In this document: positions 1 to 9,478 of the stretch, piece by piece
How the letters are laid out: each line of letters begins with the position of its first letter
How positions within the stretch are numbered: the first letter of the stretch is position 1
DNA from: Methanomassiliicoccaceae archaeon COG_1
GTDB taxonomy: Archaea > Thermoplasmatota > Thermoplasmata > Methanomassiliicoccales > Methanomethylophilaceae
Direction of reading: 5' to 3'
DNA: 64,000 nt
NCBI GenBank assembly: GCA_028561875.1
Contig: JAQQTI010000002.1
Coordinates: 186,001 to 250,000, forward strand
Program-made: the position numbers and the translations under genes
Notes under the pieces: generated by a model
What the model was told of the DNA's origin: nothing
Database searches by the model: none
What the model saw: only the letters and a program-made list of their open reading frames with translations

Positions 1-553
1 CCCCCATGGCGGGATCGATGCCGGGGAAACCGCCGCACTCGAAGTACTCCCTGAACACGTCCCCGGGCCCTCTGCCGTTGCCCCTCAGCTCCATGTACTC
101 CCTGAACGAGAGGGGGAGCATCTTCACCTCGACGTAGCGGCCTGTGAGGTAGGTGGTGAGGTCGGTGGAGAGCAGATGGGCGTTGGAACCGGTGACGTAG
201 ATGTCGGCCTCGGAATCCACCATAAGGGCGTTGACTGCTCTTTCCCAATCCTTCACCCTCTGTATCTCGTCCAGGAAGAGATAGAAGCGGCCTTTTTTCG
301 GCACCTTGTCCCTGAGGAACGCGTTGAGATCGGAATGATCCGCTATGCCGTCAAAATCCGACGATTCCAGATTCATCACCAGCATCTCCCTGTCGGGCAC
401 TCCCTCCGCCCTCAGTTTCTCCACGAATTGGGCGAGGAGGGTGGACTTGCCGCATCTCCTGACCCCTGTGAGCACCTTGACGTGTCCTCTGTCATCGCGG
501 AACGCCTCCAGTTCGGACATGTACATCGGGCGCTCTATCACCCTGTGACTCAT
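1..553 (-). CDS. AAA ATPase, AAA_14/DUF4143 family (partial, runs off the left edge)
   Basis: The reading frame starts at an ATG at 551-553 and runs leftwards off the window, so only the N-terminal ~184 residues are visible. Near residue 30 is a P-loop (TGVRRCGKSTLL), followed by a Walker B region (YLFLDEIQRV) and a sensor-like segment (DIYVTGSNAHLLSTDL), then PLSFREYMELRG. This is the standard N-terminal half of the AAA_14/DUF4143 ATPases common in archaea and anaerobic bacteria, often linked to mobile or toxin-antitoxin contexts; their function is not established. The C-terminal DUF4143 part should lie outside the window. Family assignment is firm; biological role unknown. Confidence 0.85.
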   Translation of the reverse strand, partial: MSHRVIERPMYMSELEAFRDDRGHVKVLTGVRRCGKSTLLAQFVEKLRAEGVPDREMLVMNLESSDFDGIADHSDLNAFLRDKVPKKGRFYLFLDEIQRVKDWERAVNALMVDSEADIYVTGSNAHLLSTDLTTYLTGRYVEVKMLPLSFREYMELRGNGRGPGDVFREYFECGGFPGIDPAMG

Positions 554-585
554 GATACAAAATCGCCTGCTTTGTATTTGAATTG

Positions 586-601
586 TTGTATTATAATACA
601 A
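586..601. promoter_or_regulatory. Palindromic operator overlapping a TATA-like box
   Basis: TTGTATTATAATACAA is a perfect 16-base palindrome 33 bases upstream of the ATPase start codon on the minus strand. Its AT-rich centre could be the archaeal TATA box. Further TTGTA/TACAA half sites occur nearby (about 555-560, 572-577 and 626-631). The arrangement suggests a regulator that blocks TBP binding. Regulator unknown. Confidence 0.45.
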
Positions 602-711
602 TTTTACACGAATAACAGACTGATTGTTGTATCACAGAACCAATAGATGCCATCGTGTCGGCAGAACCGCTACTGAAACCTCGCGCACAGTAAACAGGAG
701 GAATCACAGTA

Positions 712-870
712 ATGCGCTATGAAGAGGGGAATGGGAAGAAGGCGTCCAACGTGGGCGGGGGGCACCAAACAGGTTTGGCAGAGGAGAAATCGGTCAACGA
801 AGCATCTTCCGAGCTTACGTTCCCAGCTTTCCTCGAAGATCATCAGTTGTATCAAGGGGATGATCGTTGA
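712..870 (+). CDS. Possible small protein, 52 residues
   Basis: An AGGAGG ribosome-binding motif at about 695-700 precedes an ATG at 712 by roughly ten bases, and the frame stays open for 52 codons to a TGA. The product is hydrophilic with no recognisable motif. The opposite strand has an overlapping open frame (670-1164) whose C-terminal half also looks weakly protein-like, so this segment may instead be a decayed gene. The rest of 554-1307 contains nothing I can assign. Confidence 0.25.
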   Translation: MRYEEGNGKKASNVGGGHQTGLAEEKSVNEASSELTFPAFLEDHQLYQGDDR

Positions 871-1248
871 CGGCATCACATCTCCAAGGGCCAACACTTC
901 CCCTTCCACCGATTGTTCCGAGTTCTTCCCAACCAGAGGCGAAAAAGTGAGGTTCATAATCTCGTGACTTGAGAAGATGTACTCTTCATCGGAAGTAGTT
1001 ACGCGCAGTTGCCACGTTTTTCGGATATGCTTGAGACGCTCCCGTCTGTCATGAAATCCGAGAGCTACTGGGGCGACAGGGTCGGAGGGAGGGGATCGTC
1101 GGGAGGCACCGCTCCCTCTGCGGGAGGCCAGCCTCTCCGAGGAGGGGGGCGACGCGTCGCGCACGTCGCCCTCGGGACCTCGAAGGAGGGGGCGGAAGAA
1201 GGCTTCGAATCGGGGGGCGACGGCCCGCGCCGAGGACCGCGCGAAGGG

Positions 1249-1301
1249 TTATAATACGCCCCCGACATCCGATGGCCATCAGCCCCGCGGGGGCAAGGAG
1301 G
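1249..1301 (+). promoter_or_regulatory. Promoter and ribosome-binding site of asd
   Basis: A TATA box (TTATAATA, 1249-1256) lies upstream of AAGGAGG (1295-1301), which sits six bases before the ATG at 1308. This decides the start over an in-frame upstream ATG at 1272, which would lie just upstream of the expected transcription start and has no ribosome-binding site. Confidence 0.6.
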
Positions 1302-1307
1302 ACTACC

Positions 1308-2330
1308 ATGAGCGGAAGGGTCAGCGTTGCCGTGCTCGGCGCGACGGGGATGATCGGTCAGCGGTTCGTGCAGATGCTGGAGGACCACCCCTACTTCGAC
1401 GTGGAGGGCCTCTACGCGTCGGAGAGGTCGGAGGGCAGGCGCTTCGCCGACGCCCTCAGGGTCAGGGACCACACGTACAAGCAGGAGACCCTCGACGCGA
1501 GGGTCTCCGCCATGGACCTCGGCAGGATCGCCAGGAACTGCCGCGTCGCGTTCTCCGGCCTGCCCTCGGGGCTCGCCGGCCCGACGGAGACGGAGCTCGC
1601 CAGGCGCGGCGTCGCCGTGTTCTCCAACGCCGGGTCCCACCGCATGGACCCCCACGTGCCGATCGTCGTCCCCGAGGTCAACCCCGGGCAGCTCTCCGCG
1701 GTGGAGGACCAGGAGACTTACGGGGGCGGGGGGTACATCGTCACCAACGCCAACTGCGCCTCCACCGGCATCATCATGCCGCTGAAGGCCATGCTCGACA
1801 GGTACGGCCTTAGGCAGGTGTTCGTCTCCACCTACCAGGCGGTCTCCGGCGCCGGGTACCCGGGCGTGGCGTCCCTCGACGCCCTCGGGAACGTCATCCC
1901 CTACATCGAGAACGAGGAGGAGAAGATGGAGTCCGAGATCGGCAAGATGCTAGGGACGTACTCGGGCGGGAGGTTCGAGCATGCGGGCGTGGAGGTCGTG
2001 GCGAACTGCGCGAGGGTCCCCGTCGTGGATGGTCACACCGAGTCGCTGGTGGTCGGCACGGAGGCCTCGCCCTCGGTCGGGGAGCTGTCCCAGGCCCTGT
2101 CCTCGTTCAGGGGCGAGCCGCAGGAGCTGGGTCTCCCCTCGGCGCCCGAGGCGCCGATCGTGGTGAGGGCGGAGGCCGACCGGCCGCAGGCGGTCTACGA
2201 CGTGATGGCCGGCACCCCGCCCGGGCGAGGGGCATGTCACCACCGTCGGCAGGCTCAGGAGAGCCACGGCTACTACAGCTCTTCGCGCTCTCGCACAACA
2301 CCCTCCGCGGGGCGGGCGGGAGCGTGCTGA
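1308..2330 (+). CDS. asd: Aspartate-semialdehyde dehydrogenase, C-terminus frameshifted
   Basis: Reduces aspartyl phosphate to aspartate semialdehyde, the branch compound for lysine, threonine and methionine and, in archaea lacking DAHP synthase, a precursor for the ADH-synthase shikimate route encoded at 24.9 kb. The N-terminus has the NADP-binding GATGMIGQRF motif and the active-site segment NANCASTG contains the catalytic cysteine. From about base 2222 the frame slips: the expected tail residues GEGHVTTVGRLR, SHGYYS and LFALSHNTLRGAGG occur in successive different frames, the last ending at a TGA at 2360-2362. At least two one-base changes in G/C runs are needed to restore a normal C-terminus. 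Either assembly errors or a recent pseudogene. Confidence 0.85.
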   Translation: MSGRVSVAVLGATGMIGQRFVQMLEDHPYFDVEGLYASERSEGRRFADALRVRDHTYKQETLDARVSAMDLGRIARNCRVAFSGLPSGLAGPTETELARRGVAVFSNAGSHRMDPHVPIVVPEVNPGQLSAVEDQETYGGGGYIVTNANCASTGIIMPLKAMLDRYGLRQVFVSTYQAVSGAGYPGVASLDALGNVIPYIENEEEKMESEIGKMLGTYSGGRFEHAGVEVVANCARVPVVDGHTESLVVGTEASPSVGELSQALSSFRGEPQELGLPSAPEAPIVVRAEADRPQAVYDVMAGTPPGRGACHHRRQAQESHGYYSSSRSRTTPSAGRAGAC

Positions 2331-2470
2331 ACGCAGTACGCGTACAGGAAGGGCTGCTCTGACCCTCCGGGCCCCGGGGCCTCCGTCCGTCCTCTACTCG
2401 CGGCTCCGGGCGTCCGCTCACCCATAACCCTTATTACCGACTCCCCCATGGCACGGCCCGGAGGCGCACC

Positions 2471-3340
2471 ATGACCGTGAAGATGGCCGTACCCAACAAA
2501 GGCAGGCTCAGCGAGCGCAGCATCGAGCTCGTCCGCAAGGCGGGCATCGACCTGGGCGAGGACTGGGGCAGGAAGCTGAACATCTGCGTCCCCGAGCTGG
2601 GGCTCGAGGTGTACTTCGTGCGCGCGCACGACGTCCCCCTCTTCATCGACTCCGGGGCCGTGGACTTCGGCATCACCGGCCAGGACGTGGTCGCCGAGAG
2701 CGGCAAGAGGCTGCGGGAGCTCCTCCCGCTGCAGTTCGGGCAGTGCCGGCTGTCGATCGCCGCCCCCGAATCCTCCCCGGTCGCCAGGTCCAAGAGGGTC
2801 GAGGACGGCACGCGCATCGCCACCTCCTTCCCGAGGCTCACGAGGAGGTACCTCGAGTCGAGGGGGGTGCAGGCAAAGATCGTGGAGGTGCAGGGCGCCG
2901 CGGAGATCATGCCCATGCTGGGCGTGGCGGACGCCATCTCCGACCTGGTCGCCACCGGCGGCACGCTCAGGACGAACAGGCTCGTGGAGGTCGAGACCAT
3001 CATCTCCTCCCAGGCCTGCGTGTTCTCCTCGGCGGCGGCCATGTCCGACCCGGGGAAGAGGGAGCAGATCGGCGGGGTCGTCGACATGGTAAAGGCCGCC
3101 ATCGACGCCGAGACCAGGAAGTACGTCATGGCCGACGTGCCCCGCGCCAAGCTCGGGGAGGTGGAGAGGATACTGCCGGGCATCGGGGGGCCCACGGTCC
3201 TGGAGATCGCCGGCAGCGAGGACTTCGTAGCCGTGCACGCGGTCATAAGCAACGACCAGGTGTACAGGGTCGTCAGTTCCCTCAGGAGGCTCGGGGCCAA
3301 GGGCATCCTCACCGTCCCCGTCGAAACGCTGGTGGAGTGA
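2471..3340 (+). CDS. hisG: ATP phosphoribosyltransferase, long form
   Basis: Catalyses the first step of histidine biosynthesis, condensing ATP with PRPP. At 289 residues it is the long HisG form, with the catalytic domain (MAVPNKGRLSERSIEL at the N-terminus; GITGQDVV; the PRPP loop near EIMPMLGVADAISDLVATG) and a C-terminal ACT-like regulatory domain from about residue 215, which usually binds histidine for feedback inhibition. A TATA-like CTTATTA at about 2429 fits a short leader. The TGA abuts the ATG of hisC, indicating one transcript. Confidence 0.93.
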   Translation: MTVKMAVPNKGRLSERSIELVRKAGIDLGEDWGRKLNICVPELGLEVYFVRAHDVPLFIDSGAVDFGITGQDVVAESGKRLRELLPLQFGQCRLSIAAPESSPVARSKRVEDGTRIATSFPRLTRRYLESRGVQAKIVEVQGAAEIMPMLGVADAISDLVATGGTLRTNRLVEVETIISSQACVFSSAAAMSDPGKREQIGGVVDMVKAAIDAETRKYVMADVPRAKLGEVERILPGIGGPTVLEIAGSEDFVAVHAVISNDQVYRVVSSLRRLGAKGILTVPVETLVE

Positions 3341-4405
3341 ATGGACCGCTCTGACATGAGGGAGAGCGTGCGCGGGCTCCAGAGGTACTACAACCCCCCG
3401 GTGGGCGGGGCTCTGAGGATGGATACGAACACCAACGTGCTCGGGTCCAACCCCGCCGCCGAGGCGTACCTGAGGGGCCTGAGGGTGGACCTGAACGGCT
3501 ACCCGAACACCTACTCCGACGGCCTGAGGGACGCCCTGGCGGGGCTGTACGGCCTGCAGAGGGAGAACTTCGTGGCGGGGAACGGCAGCGACGAGGTGCT
3601 CAACACCATCCTCACCGCTTTCGCGGAGCCCGGCAGGACGGTGTGCACCATCCCTTGCCCGTCGTACTCCCTGTACTCCTACTTCGCGGCGCTGGCCTCC
3701 GGCTCGCTCCGCGAAGCGGAGCTCACGGAGGACTTCCAGCTCGACGTGGACGCCATGGCCGGGAAGGGGGAGGAGGGGAGGGGCGTGCTGATAGTGCCCT
3801 CGCCGAACAACCCCACCGGGAACTGCTTCCGCCGGAGGGACGTCGAGGAGATACTGGCGAGGCACGAGGGCATAGTCGTCCTCGACGAGGCGTACTCGGA
3901 GTACGCGGGGCAGACCATGGTGGACAGGGTGGACGAGTTCGACAACCTCGTGGTGTGCAAGACTTTCTCCAAGGCGTACGCCATGGCGGCGCTGAGGGTG
4001 GGGTACTGCGCCAGCAACCTGAAGGTCGCCGGCATGCTCAACGACGTGAAGGTCCCGTACTCCCTGAACGCCGTGTCCGAGGGGGCGGCGATCGCCGCGG
4101 TCGGGGACCAGGATTTCATCAGGAGGAGCGTGGGCATGGTCTCCGAGCAGAGGCCCAGGCTCTCGAGGAAGCTGAAGGAGCTGGGGTTCGAGCCCTACCC
4201 CTCCGACGCCAACTTCATCCTGGCGAGGTCTCCGATCGACCACGCGAGGCTGGTCGAGGGGATGAGGGAGAGGGGCGTGCTGATACGCGACTTCGGGGCC
4301 AACAGGCGCACCGAGAACTGCGTGCGCCCGACCGTGGGGACGGAGGAGCTCAACAGGGTCATGACCGACGCCATCGAGGACGTCCTCGCGGAGGAGAGGC
4401 GTTGA
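3341..4405 (+). CDS. hisC: Histidinol-phosphate aminotransferase
   Basis: A PLP-dependent fold-type I aminotransferase that converts imidazole acetol phosphate and glutamate to histidinol phosphate. Visible features: the NNPTGN motif, the LDEAYSEY segment whose Asp contacts PLP, and the Schiff-base lysine in KTFSKAYAMAALRVGY. At 354 residues the length is normal. It starts directly after the hisG stop and its TGA overlaps the TTG start of hisH, so translation is probably coupled. Confidence 0.93.
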   Translation: MDRSDMRESVRGLQRYYNPPVGGALRMDTNTNVLGSNPAAEAYLRGLRVDLNGYPNTYSDGLRDALAGLYGLQRENFVAGNGSDEVLNTILTAFAEPGRTVCTIPCPSYSLYSYFAALASGSLREAELTEDFQLDVDAMAGKGEEGRGVLIVPSPNNPTGNCFRRRDVEEILARHEGIVVLDEAYSEYAGQTMVDRVDEFDNLVVCKTFSKAYAMAALRVGYCASNLKVAGMLNDVKVPYSLNAVSEGAAIAAVGDQDFIRRSVGMVSEQRPRLSRKLKELGFEPYPSDANFILARSPIDHARLVEGMRERGVLIRDFGANRRTENCVRPTVGTEELNRVMTDAIEDVLAEERR

Positions 4406-5106
4406 GGACGTTCGTCGCCGACTGCGGCGTCGGCAACATACACTCCATAAGGAAGGCGCTCGAGGTCGCGGGCCTCGACGTGGAGACCGTCTCCGACATG
4501 TCCCGCCTCGCCGACGCCGACTGCGTGGTCCTCCCCGGCGTCGGCGCCTTCGACGCCGCCATGGGGAGGCTCGCGCCCCACCGCTCCGCGGTGCGGGAGC
4601 GCCTCTCCGCCGGCGTGCCCGCCCTCGGCGTGTGCGTCGGGGCGCAGGTCCTCCTGGAACGCAGCGAGGAGGGGGAGGGGCCCGGCATCGGGCTGGTCCC
4701 GGGCGAGGTGAGGTTCCTCCAGTCGGAGACCGTCCCGCACATGGGGTGGAACACCGTGGAGGGGGAGGACCCCCTCCTCGAGGGGGTCGGGGGCTCCCGC
4801 TTCTACTTCGCGCACTCCTACTACTGCGACCCGGGGGACCGCTCCGCGGTCCGGGCGGAGACGGAGTACGAGGGGTTCCGCTTCCCGTCGCTGATGCGCT
4901 CGTCCAACACCGTCGGGGTGCAGTTCCACCCCGAGAAGAGCGCGGACGCCGGGATGGCGTTCCTGCGGGCGTTCGCGGCGTTCGCCGAGGACGTGGCGCG
5001 ATCCTCTCACGGTCTCAGGCTTCGGGCCCCGCGCAACTTGGAGCTGGTCCGATGGCCGTGCCGACCGAACCGCTTAATTACGCCCCGCCCATCCCCCTCC
5101 GATGCC
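4402..5106 (+). CDS. hisH: Imidazole glycerol phosphate synthase, glutaminase subunit; no stop before hisA
   Basis: Supplies ammonia from glutamine to HisF. It is a class I glutamine amidotransferase with the nucleophile cysteine in GVCVGAQ and the catalytic His-Glu pair in GVQFHPEKS. The TTG start at 4402 overlaps the hisC stop. HisH homology ends at about base 5010, but the frame continues without a stop, across a TATA-like sequence, straight into hisA; the feature end given here is the base before the hisA ATG. The protein could be a HisH-HisA fusion or could have lost its stop through a one-base error. hisF is not in the window. Confidence 0.85.
5073..5080 (+). promoter_or_regulatory. TATA box of hisA
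   Basis: CTTAATTA lies 27 bases before the hisA ATG at 5107, the usual spacing for a leaderless archaeal transcript. It argues for separate expression of hisA even though the upstream hisH frame is open through it. Confidence 0.45.
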
Positions 5107-5820
5107 ATGATAGTCATCCCTGCTGTCGACGTCCTGGACCACAGGGTGGTCCAGCTGGTGGGCGGCGTCCCCGGCAGCCAAAGGGTGGACCTCCCTGACC
5201 CCCTCGAGACCGCCATGGGTTGGGCGGACAAAGGCGCAGAGCGCCTCCACCTCGTCGACCTGGACGGGGCCTTCGGCAAAGGGGACAACGTAGACGCCTT
5301 CCGCTCAATCATCAAGGAATGTAAAGCACTGTGCCAGGTCGGCGGCGGCATACGCTCAGAAGAGAGAATCGAGGAATATGTCAAAGCCGGTGCTGACCGG
5401 GTCGTCCTCGGCACGAAGGCGGTGGAGGATCCGGAGTGGCTGAGAGACATGACGGGGAAGTTCCCCGGCAAGATAGTCCTTGGCCTGGACACGCGCGGTG
5501 GGCGGATAACCGTGAAAGGATGGCGGGAGGACGCGGCGGTCTCCGTCGAGGAAATGTTCTCCCTGATACAGGACATGCCCCTGGCAGGCGTTCTGAACAC
5601 CAACGTGGACGTCGAAGGAAGGAGTGAGGGAATAGACGGCGCTGTCGCCTCATTGTTCATATCACACTGCCCCAAGCCGGTCACGGCGTCTGGGGGGGCA
5701 TCCTCCCTGAGGGACCTGCAGCTGTTATCTCAGGCGGGGGCGGAAGCCGCCGTCGTGGGGATGGCCTTATACAAGGGCGACATGAGGCCGTGGGAGTGGG
5801 AGAGGCCGTGGGAAGTCTAA
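5107..5820 (+). CDS. hisA: ProFAR isomerase (HisA)
   Basis: Isomerises N'-phosphoribosyl-formimino-AICAR phosphate in histidine biosynthesis. A (beta/alpha)8 barrel of about 237 residues with the catalytic aspartates in the N-terminal IPAVDV segment and in GLDTRGG, and the C-terminal phosphate-binding segment TASGGASSLRDL. The 3' two thirds is less GC-rich than hisG and hisC, marking the approach to the AT-rich island; the gene may have a different history from its neighbours. It is in the same open frame as hisH. Confidence 0.9.
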   Translation: MIVIPAVDVLDHRVVQLVGGVPGSQRVDLPDPLETAMGWADKGAERLHLVDLDGAFGKGDNVDAFRSIIKECKALCQVGGGIRSEERIEEYVKAGADRVVLGTKAVEDPEWLRDMTGKFPGKIVLGLDTRGGRITVKGWREDAAVSVEEMFSLIQDMPLAGVLNTNVDVEGRSEGIDGAVASLFISHCPKPVTASGGASSLRDLQLLSQAGAEAAVVGMALYKGDMRPWEWERPWEV

Positions 5821-6117
5821 TCGCAGTATCACCTGAGAACATGAAGGCTTCCCTTGACAAACTCGATAGTATCGAAAGCACGATGCTCAAGTTTTAAAGA
5901 ACTCTCAATAAATCATCACGTTTTATCCGCAACCCCAATGCCACAGGATGCCTTAATATAACCATTAATGAATACGAGAGATTGAGTAGATTTTCAGAAG
6001 AATGGCCCGTCCGAGTTGTAATGAGAAGACAGCGTTATTTCTGCATGAAGAACGCGCTTACTGTTCACATTTACTTGTATAGACTTCTCCTCGAAGTCCA
6101 CGAAGAAGGTAGGTTGA
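5821..6117 (+). other. Island boundary, no confident gene
   Basis: The spacer between hisA and the first island gene is AT-rich. It holds a few micro-frames (for example 5841-5897, 18 codons) and TATA-like stretches such as TTAATATAAC near 5953 that could start the island operon. I see no repeat or attachment site here. Confidence 0.4.
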
Positions 6118-8283
6118 ATGATTAATCTTTCTTCATACGGCATAACTCCTTCCGAGTACCCGGAATTCAAGGAACTCTGCAACGAAATCTACCGTTTTGT
6201 GGCAAACGAGAAACATGTAAACTTGTTCAAGATGATGATGAAATTCCCCTCAGACACATATCCTAGATTTGAAACGGCCCTTGAGATTCTGTTTGCCAAC
6301 TCTTCCCTCGTAAATGGATCCAAAGGATTCAGAATAGGCAGTCCACCGAAATTCGAAGAATTGGATGCTTTCAAACCCATGGAAGAATCTGAAAAACAAA
6401 TTGACGAAAAACATTTGAGAAGAATCGAATATGTTAAAGAAATCGATTCCAGGGCACTTAAACTGCTGTCGGATGAGACTTTTTACGACCCAATACGTAT
6501 TGTTGAAAAAACCATAGAATCAATGAGCAAAGGTACGCCGAGAACAATACTTGACTTGTTCTTCATCAAAGATGTCGATATAGATAAGCTTACGAAAACA
6601 TACAAGTCCCAGGCAAAATCCGTAATCCTGAATTTCAGCAAGAAGTTCTCTATAGATGTGGTGGATGTGAGCCTTTTCGAAAATTACAATCTGCCCACTA
6701 ACGTGTTCACTTACCTTTTCAACAGATCTATTGCATACTTCCGCTTGTTCTCCGTAAATTTCGATTCCGGGTACGGCGACATCACTGAACGTCTCTTCCC
6801 ATCGGTATCGGAGAATGCCCTTTACACCCACCGCATTCAGAATTCTGAAGAGGTGATAGATTTGCATAAACGCTCGATGGATTACATCCTCAGCTATCAA
6901 CTGGCATACGGATACGGAGCAAAAACGTTTGTCGCTTCATTGTTGGCTCTTCTGGACAACACATCTGTCGAAAAGACACGTGTCAAAGACATATACAAGC
7001 AATTTTCTGGAACGCATCTCCCCGATTATCCTTCCGAGAACGAATGGATGCTTATATTCGATGACTTCATAGAATGGGAAGAAAGAGTGAAATACCTCTC
7101 GTATTACAACATTCAGGCCATAGGCAAAATCCTCTCCAATATGAGTGAGCTCAATTACGGCATATCTGTCGAAAAAGCTTACAAAAGTCACGAAAAAGAG
7201 TTTTATGTTCATAATATCGACAACGCCCAGGAGTTGCAAGATTTCATTCTCAAATACACGACCTACAGGATAGATGAAGGCCACATTATTGTCAGGGGTA
7301 CGCTAAAAGAAGCTATCCAGAATTTCGTTAGCAACGTACAGGTATACAACCATAATCGTTTGGTAAATATGTACGTCAGACGGTGCGGAGGCCCGAAAAA
7401 ACTGATAGAGCCCCTGTTAAAAACTATCGATATGAACTCGTTCTTCAATGAAAACCCACTCACGCCTGAGGAAAAGGAGGCTCTCTCAGTAAAATTCTCC
7501 GAGTTCGAATGGATTTCCAAAGACAATGCTGAATCTATTTTTAGAGACCTACACGATCTGAGGGACAAATTCACCGAGATTAATATGCATGAACTCGGAT
7601 TTACCAGCCTCCAGGATGTCTATTATCGCGGCAAGTATCCATCATTCTCCGAGTGCCTCCTCCACAATGAGTTCACAGGCGAAGAGAAGTACTTCAATGA
7701 CCGCAAATTTAAACTGAATATGGAATGCCGCGCATTCTACGTAGAAGTCGAATACTTAGAAAAATACCTGCATTGGATTCCCGTGTCTAAATACAGGTAC
7801 GTCAACCTCGAATCACCCAAATACAAAAGATTCGCCGACGTACTTGTCACATATAACGATAAAATAGTCGAACTCTGCAAAAAACAGTTTGTAACTCCGT
7901 TCTCTTTGAAGAACATTACAATAGGAATACCGGAAATCGACGAGGACTATTACGATTTAGAGTTTTACGATGCTATGCTTATTGCTTCCAAGGCAAACCA
8001 TCAAACACTTAGCGGACATCGTTTCTTCTTTATACCTACGGATTTCACAAGCTTCGGTTCCACCGCCCCGGAATTTATTCGCTTCATAATCTATAATAAT
8101 AATGGATTCGCATCAATCGGAGAGATTCAAGCCATTCTCGAAAGAGAATACGGAATACGCACAAACATGAGTGTAATCAGAAACCAAGTCAAGTTATCGA
8201 CGTGCATGTTCTCCCGCTTCACAGATACCGCATACCTAGACGACGAAATGTACATGGAGGCTTTGAAAAATGAAACAGACTGA
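6118..8283 (+). CDS. Large protein of unknown function, first gene of a defence-like operon
   Basis: A 721-residue protein that I do not recognise. It is mostly charged and helical, rich in Tyr, Phe, Asp and Glu, with no visible signal peptide, membrane segment, P-loop or nuclease motif. The last ~60 residues (around GEIQAILEREYGIRTN) resemble a helix-turn-helix of HARE-HTH type, so nucleic acid binding is possible. A TGA immediately precedes the ATG in frame, which fixes the start. It overlaps the next gene by 14 bases. Codon use is much AT-richer than the chromosome, indicating horizontal transfer. Position beside a ParB-like protein, a PLD-helicase and a restriction-modification pair suggests a role in anti-phage defence; that is inference. 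Confidence 0.8.
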   Translation: MINLSSYGITPSEYPEFKELCNEIYRFVANEKHVNLFKMMMKFPSDTYPRFETALEILFANSSLVNGSKGFRIGSPPKFEELDAFKPMEESEKQIDEKHLRRIEYVKEIDSRALKLLSDETFYDPIRIVEKTIESMSKGTPRTILDLFFIKDVDIDKLTKTYKSQAKSVILNFSKKFSIDVVDVSLFENYNLPTNVFTYLFNRSIAYFRLFSVNFDSGYGDITERLFPSVSENALYTHRIQNSEEVIDLHKRSMDYILSYQLAYGYGAKTFVASLLALLDNTSVEKTRVKDIYKQFSGTHLPDYPSENEWMLIFDDFIEWEERVKYLSYYNIQAIGKILSNMSELNYGISVEKAYKSHEKEFYVHNIDNAQELQDFILKYTTYRIDEGHIIVRGTLKEAIQNFVSNVQVYNHNRLVNMYVRRCGGPKKLIEPLLKTIDMNSFFNENPLTPEEKEALSVKFSEFEWISKDNAESIFRDLHDLRDKFTEINMHELGFTSLQDVYYRGKYPSFSECLLHNEFTGEEKYFNDRKFKLNMECRAFYVEVEYLEKYLHWIPVSKYRYVNLESPKYKRFADVLVTYNDKIVELCKKQFVTPFSLKNITIGIPEIDEDYYDLEFYDAMLIASKANHQTLSGHRFFFIPTDFTSFGSTAPEFIRFIIYNNNGFASIGEIQAILEREYGIRTNMSVIRNQVKLSTCMFSRFTDTAYLDDEMYMEALKNETD

Positions 8284-9478
8284 TATCAAAAACCTGTCCG
8301 GAGTCAAACAAATCGAGAAGACAAAAACGATTGTTCTCGCCAGGAAATCTGAAACGTACCCCGTCTACAGAGTACCTCTAAAATATCTCTATTACAACGA
8401 TCAAAATGACCGTATTTCGACCGAAATCGTCCGCTATTGCACCGAAAACAACCGCAATCTCCCCGATGACCTCGAGGAATACAATCAGATTTTCGAGAAT
8501 CTCGTGGTAAAATCTAAAGAAGATGCCATATTAAAAACCCAGAGAAGCATAAAAACCCGTGGACAGGATAACCCCGGAGTGACCTTAAAGGACGGACGCG
8601 TCGTAGACGGGAACAGGAGATTCACCTGTCTCCGCAGAATCCAGAAAGAGACTAATCAAGAACAGTACTTCGAGACCATAATACTCGATTATGACTACAA
8701 GAACGACTACAAGTACATCAAGTCCCTAGAACTCGAGCTTCAGATGGGCGTGGATGAAAAGGTTAAGTACGACCCGATTGACAAACTTTTCGGAGTCTAC
8801 AAATCAATCCGTATCGAAAAAGCCTTTACCGTCGAAGAATACGCTGCACTGTTCGACGACTACTCGATCAACGATGTGAAAAGAGATCTCATCCTCGCGG
8901 AGTTGATGTGTGAATACCTTGATTTCCAGGGTACGCCTGGCAAATATTACATCGCTAAAGATATGGATTTACAAGGAACCCTTTTCGAGATACCCGCCAT
9001 CCTTGAAAAGGTAAGGAAAAAGAACCCGGACCTTGTAGATGATGTCAAACTCCGCGTATTTGCCAGTATCAGCGTGGGAGTAGATTCTAGACTCAATCTG
9101 TTCATGAGAAACATCAAGGATGTTGTCGAAAACGGTGACCTTAGAAAGTATCTTTACGAGACCGAGAAAGCAATCGACGAGACCATACAGGAACTAAAAG
9201 AAAACCCTGTCAATGATTACAACGACATATCTGAAGGAATCAGAAAGCGTGAAGACATCAAAGAAAAATTGGTCCAGCCCGTAAACGCCCAGAAGAAAGC
9301 CATAGATTCCAAAAAGTTGAAAAAGGCACCCATCAAGAACTCCAAAGAGGCCCTCTCCACACTCAACGCAATACATACAGAATCCATCCTGGAAATGAGT
9401 GAAGATGACCGCAGCGAACTAAATGACCTCCTAAATCAAATCGAGGACAAAATATCCGAAATCAGAGGCAAGCTTTGA
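8270..9478 (+). CDS. ParB/sulfiredoxin-fold domain protein
   Basis: A 402-residue protein. Residues about 20-130 resemble the ParB N-terminal nuclease/CTPase-like fold: PVYRVPLKYLYYNDQNDRI near the start and the signature GQDNPGVTLKDGRVVDGNRR, equivalent to the GxxxP...DGNRR motif of ParB and DndB/DpdB-like proteins. The C-terminal third is lysine-rich and helical, perhaps coiled coil. The start lies inside the upstream gene and the stop overlaps the TTG start of the helicase, so three proteins are made from one operon. In defence loci such domains often recognise or modify DNA; the activity here is not known. Confidence 0.75.
   Translation: MKQTDIKNLSGVKQIEKTKTIVLARKSETYPVYRVPLKYLYYNDQNDRISTEIVRYCTENNRNLPDDLEEYNQIFENLVVKSKEDAILKTQRSIKTRGQDNPGVTLKDGRVVDGNRRFTCLRRIQKETNQEQYFETIILDYDYKNDYKYIKSLELELQMGVDEKVKYDPIDKLFGVYKSIRIEKAFTVEEYAALFDDYSINDVKRDLILAELMCEYLDFQGTPGKYYIAKDMDLQGTLFEIPAILEKVRKKNPDLVDDVKLRVFASISVGVDSRLNLFMRNIKDVVENGDLRKYLYETEKAIDETIQELKENPVNDYNDISEGIRKREDIKEKLVQPVNAQKKAIDSKKLKKAPIKNSKEALSTLNAIHTESILEMSEDDRSELNDLLNQIEDKISEIRGKL

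Noticed and set aside
2273-4243. A 656-codon minus-strand open frame
   Set aside because: It is opposite hisG and hisC, both clear enzymes with coupled starts and stops, so it is a shadow frame.
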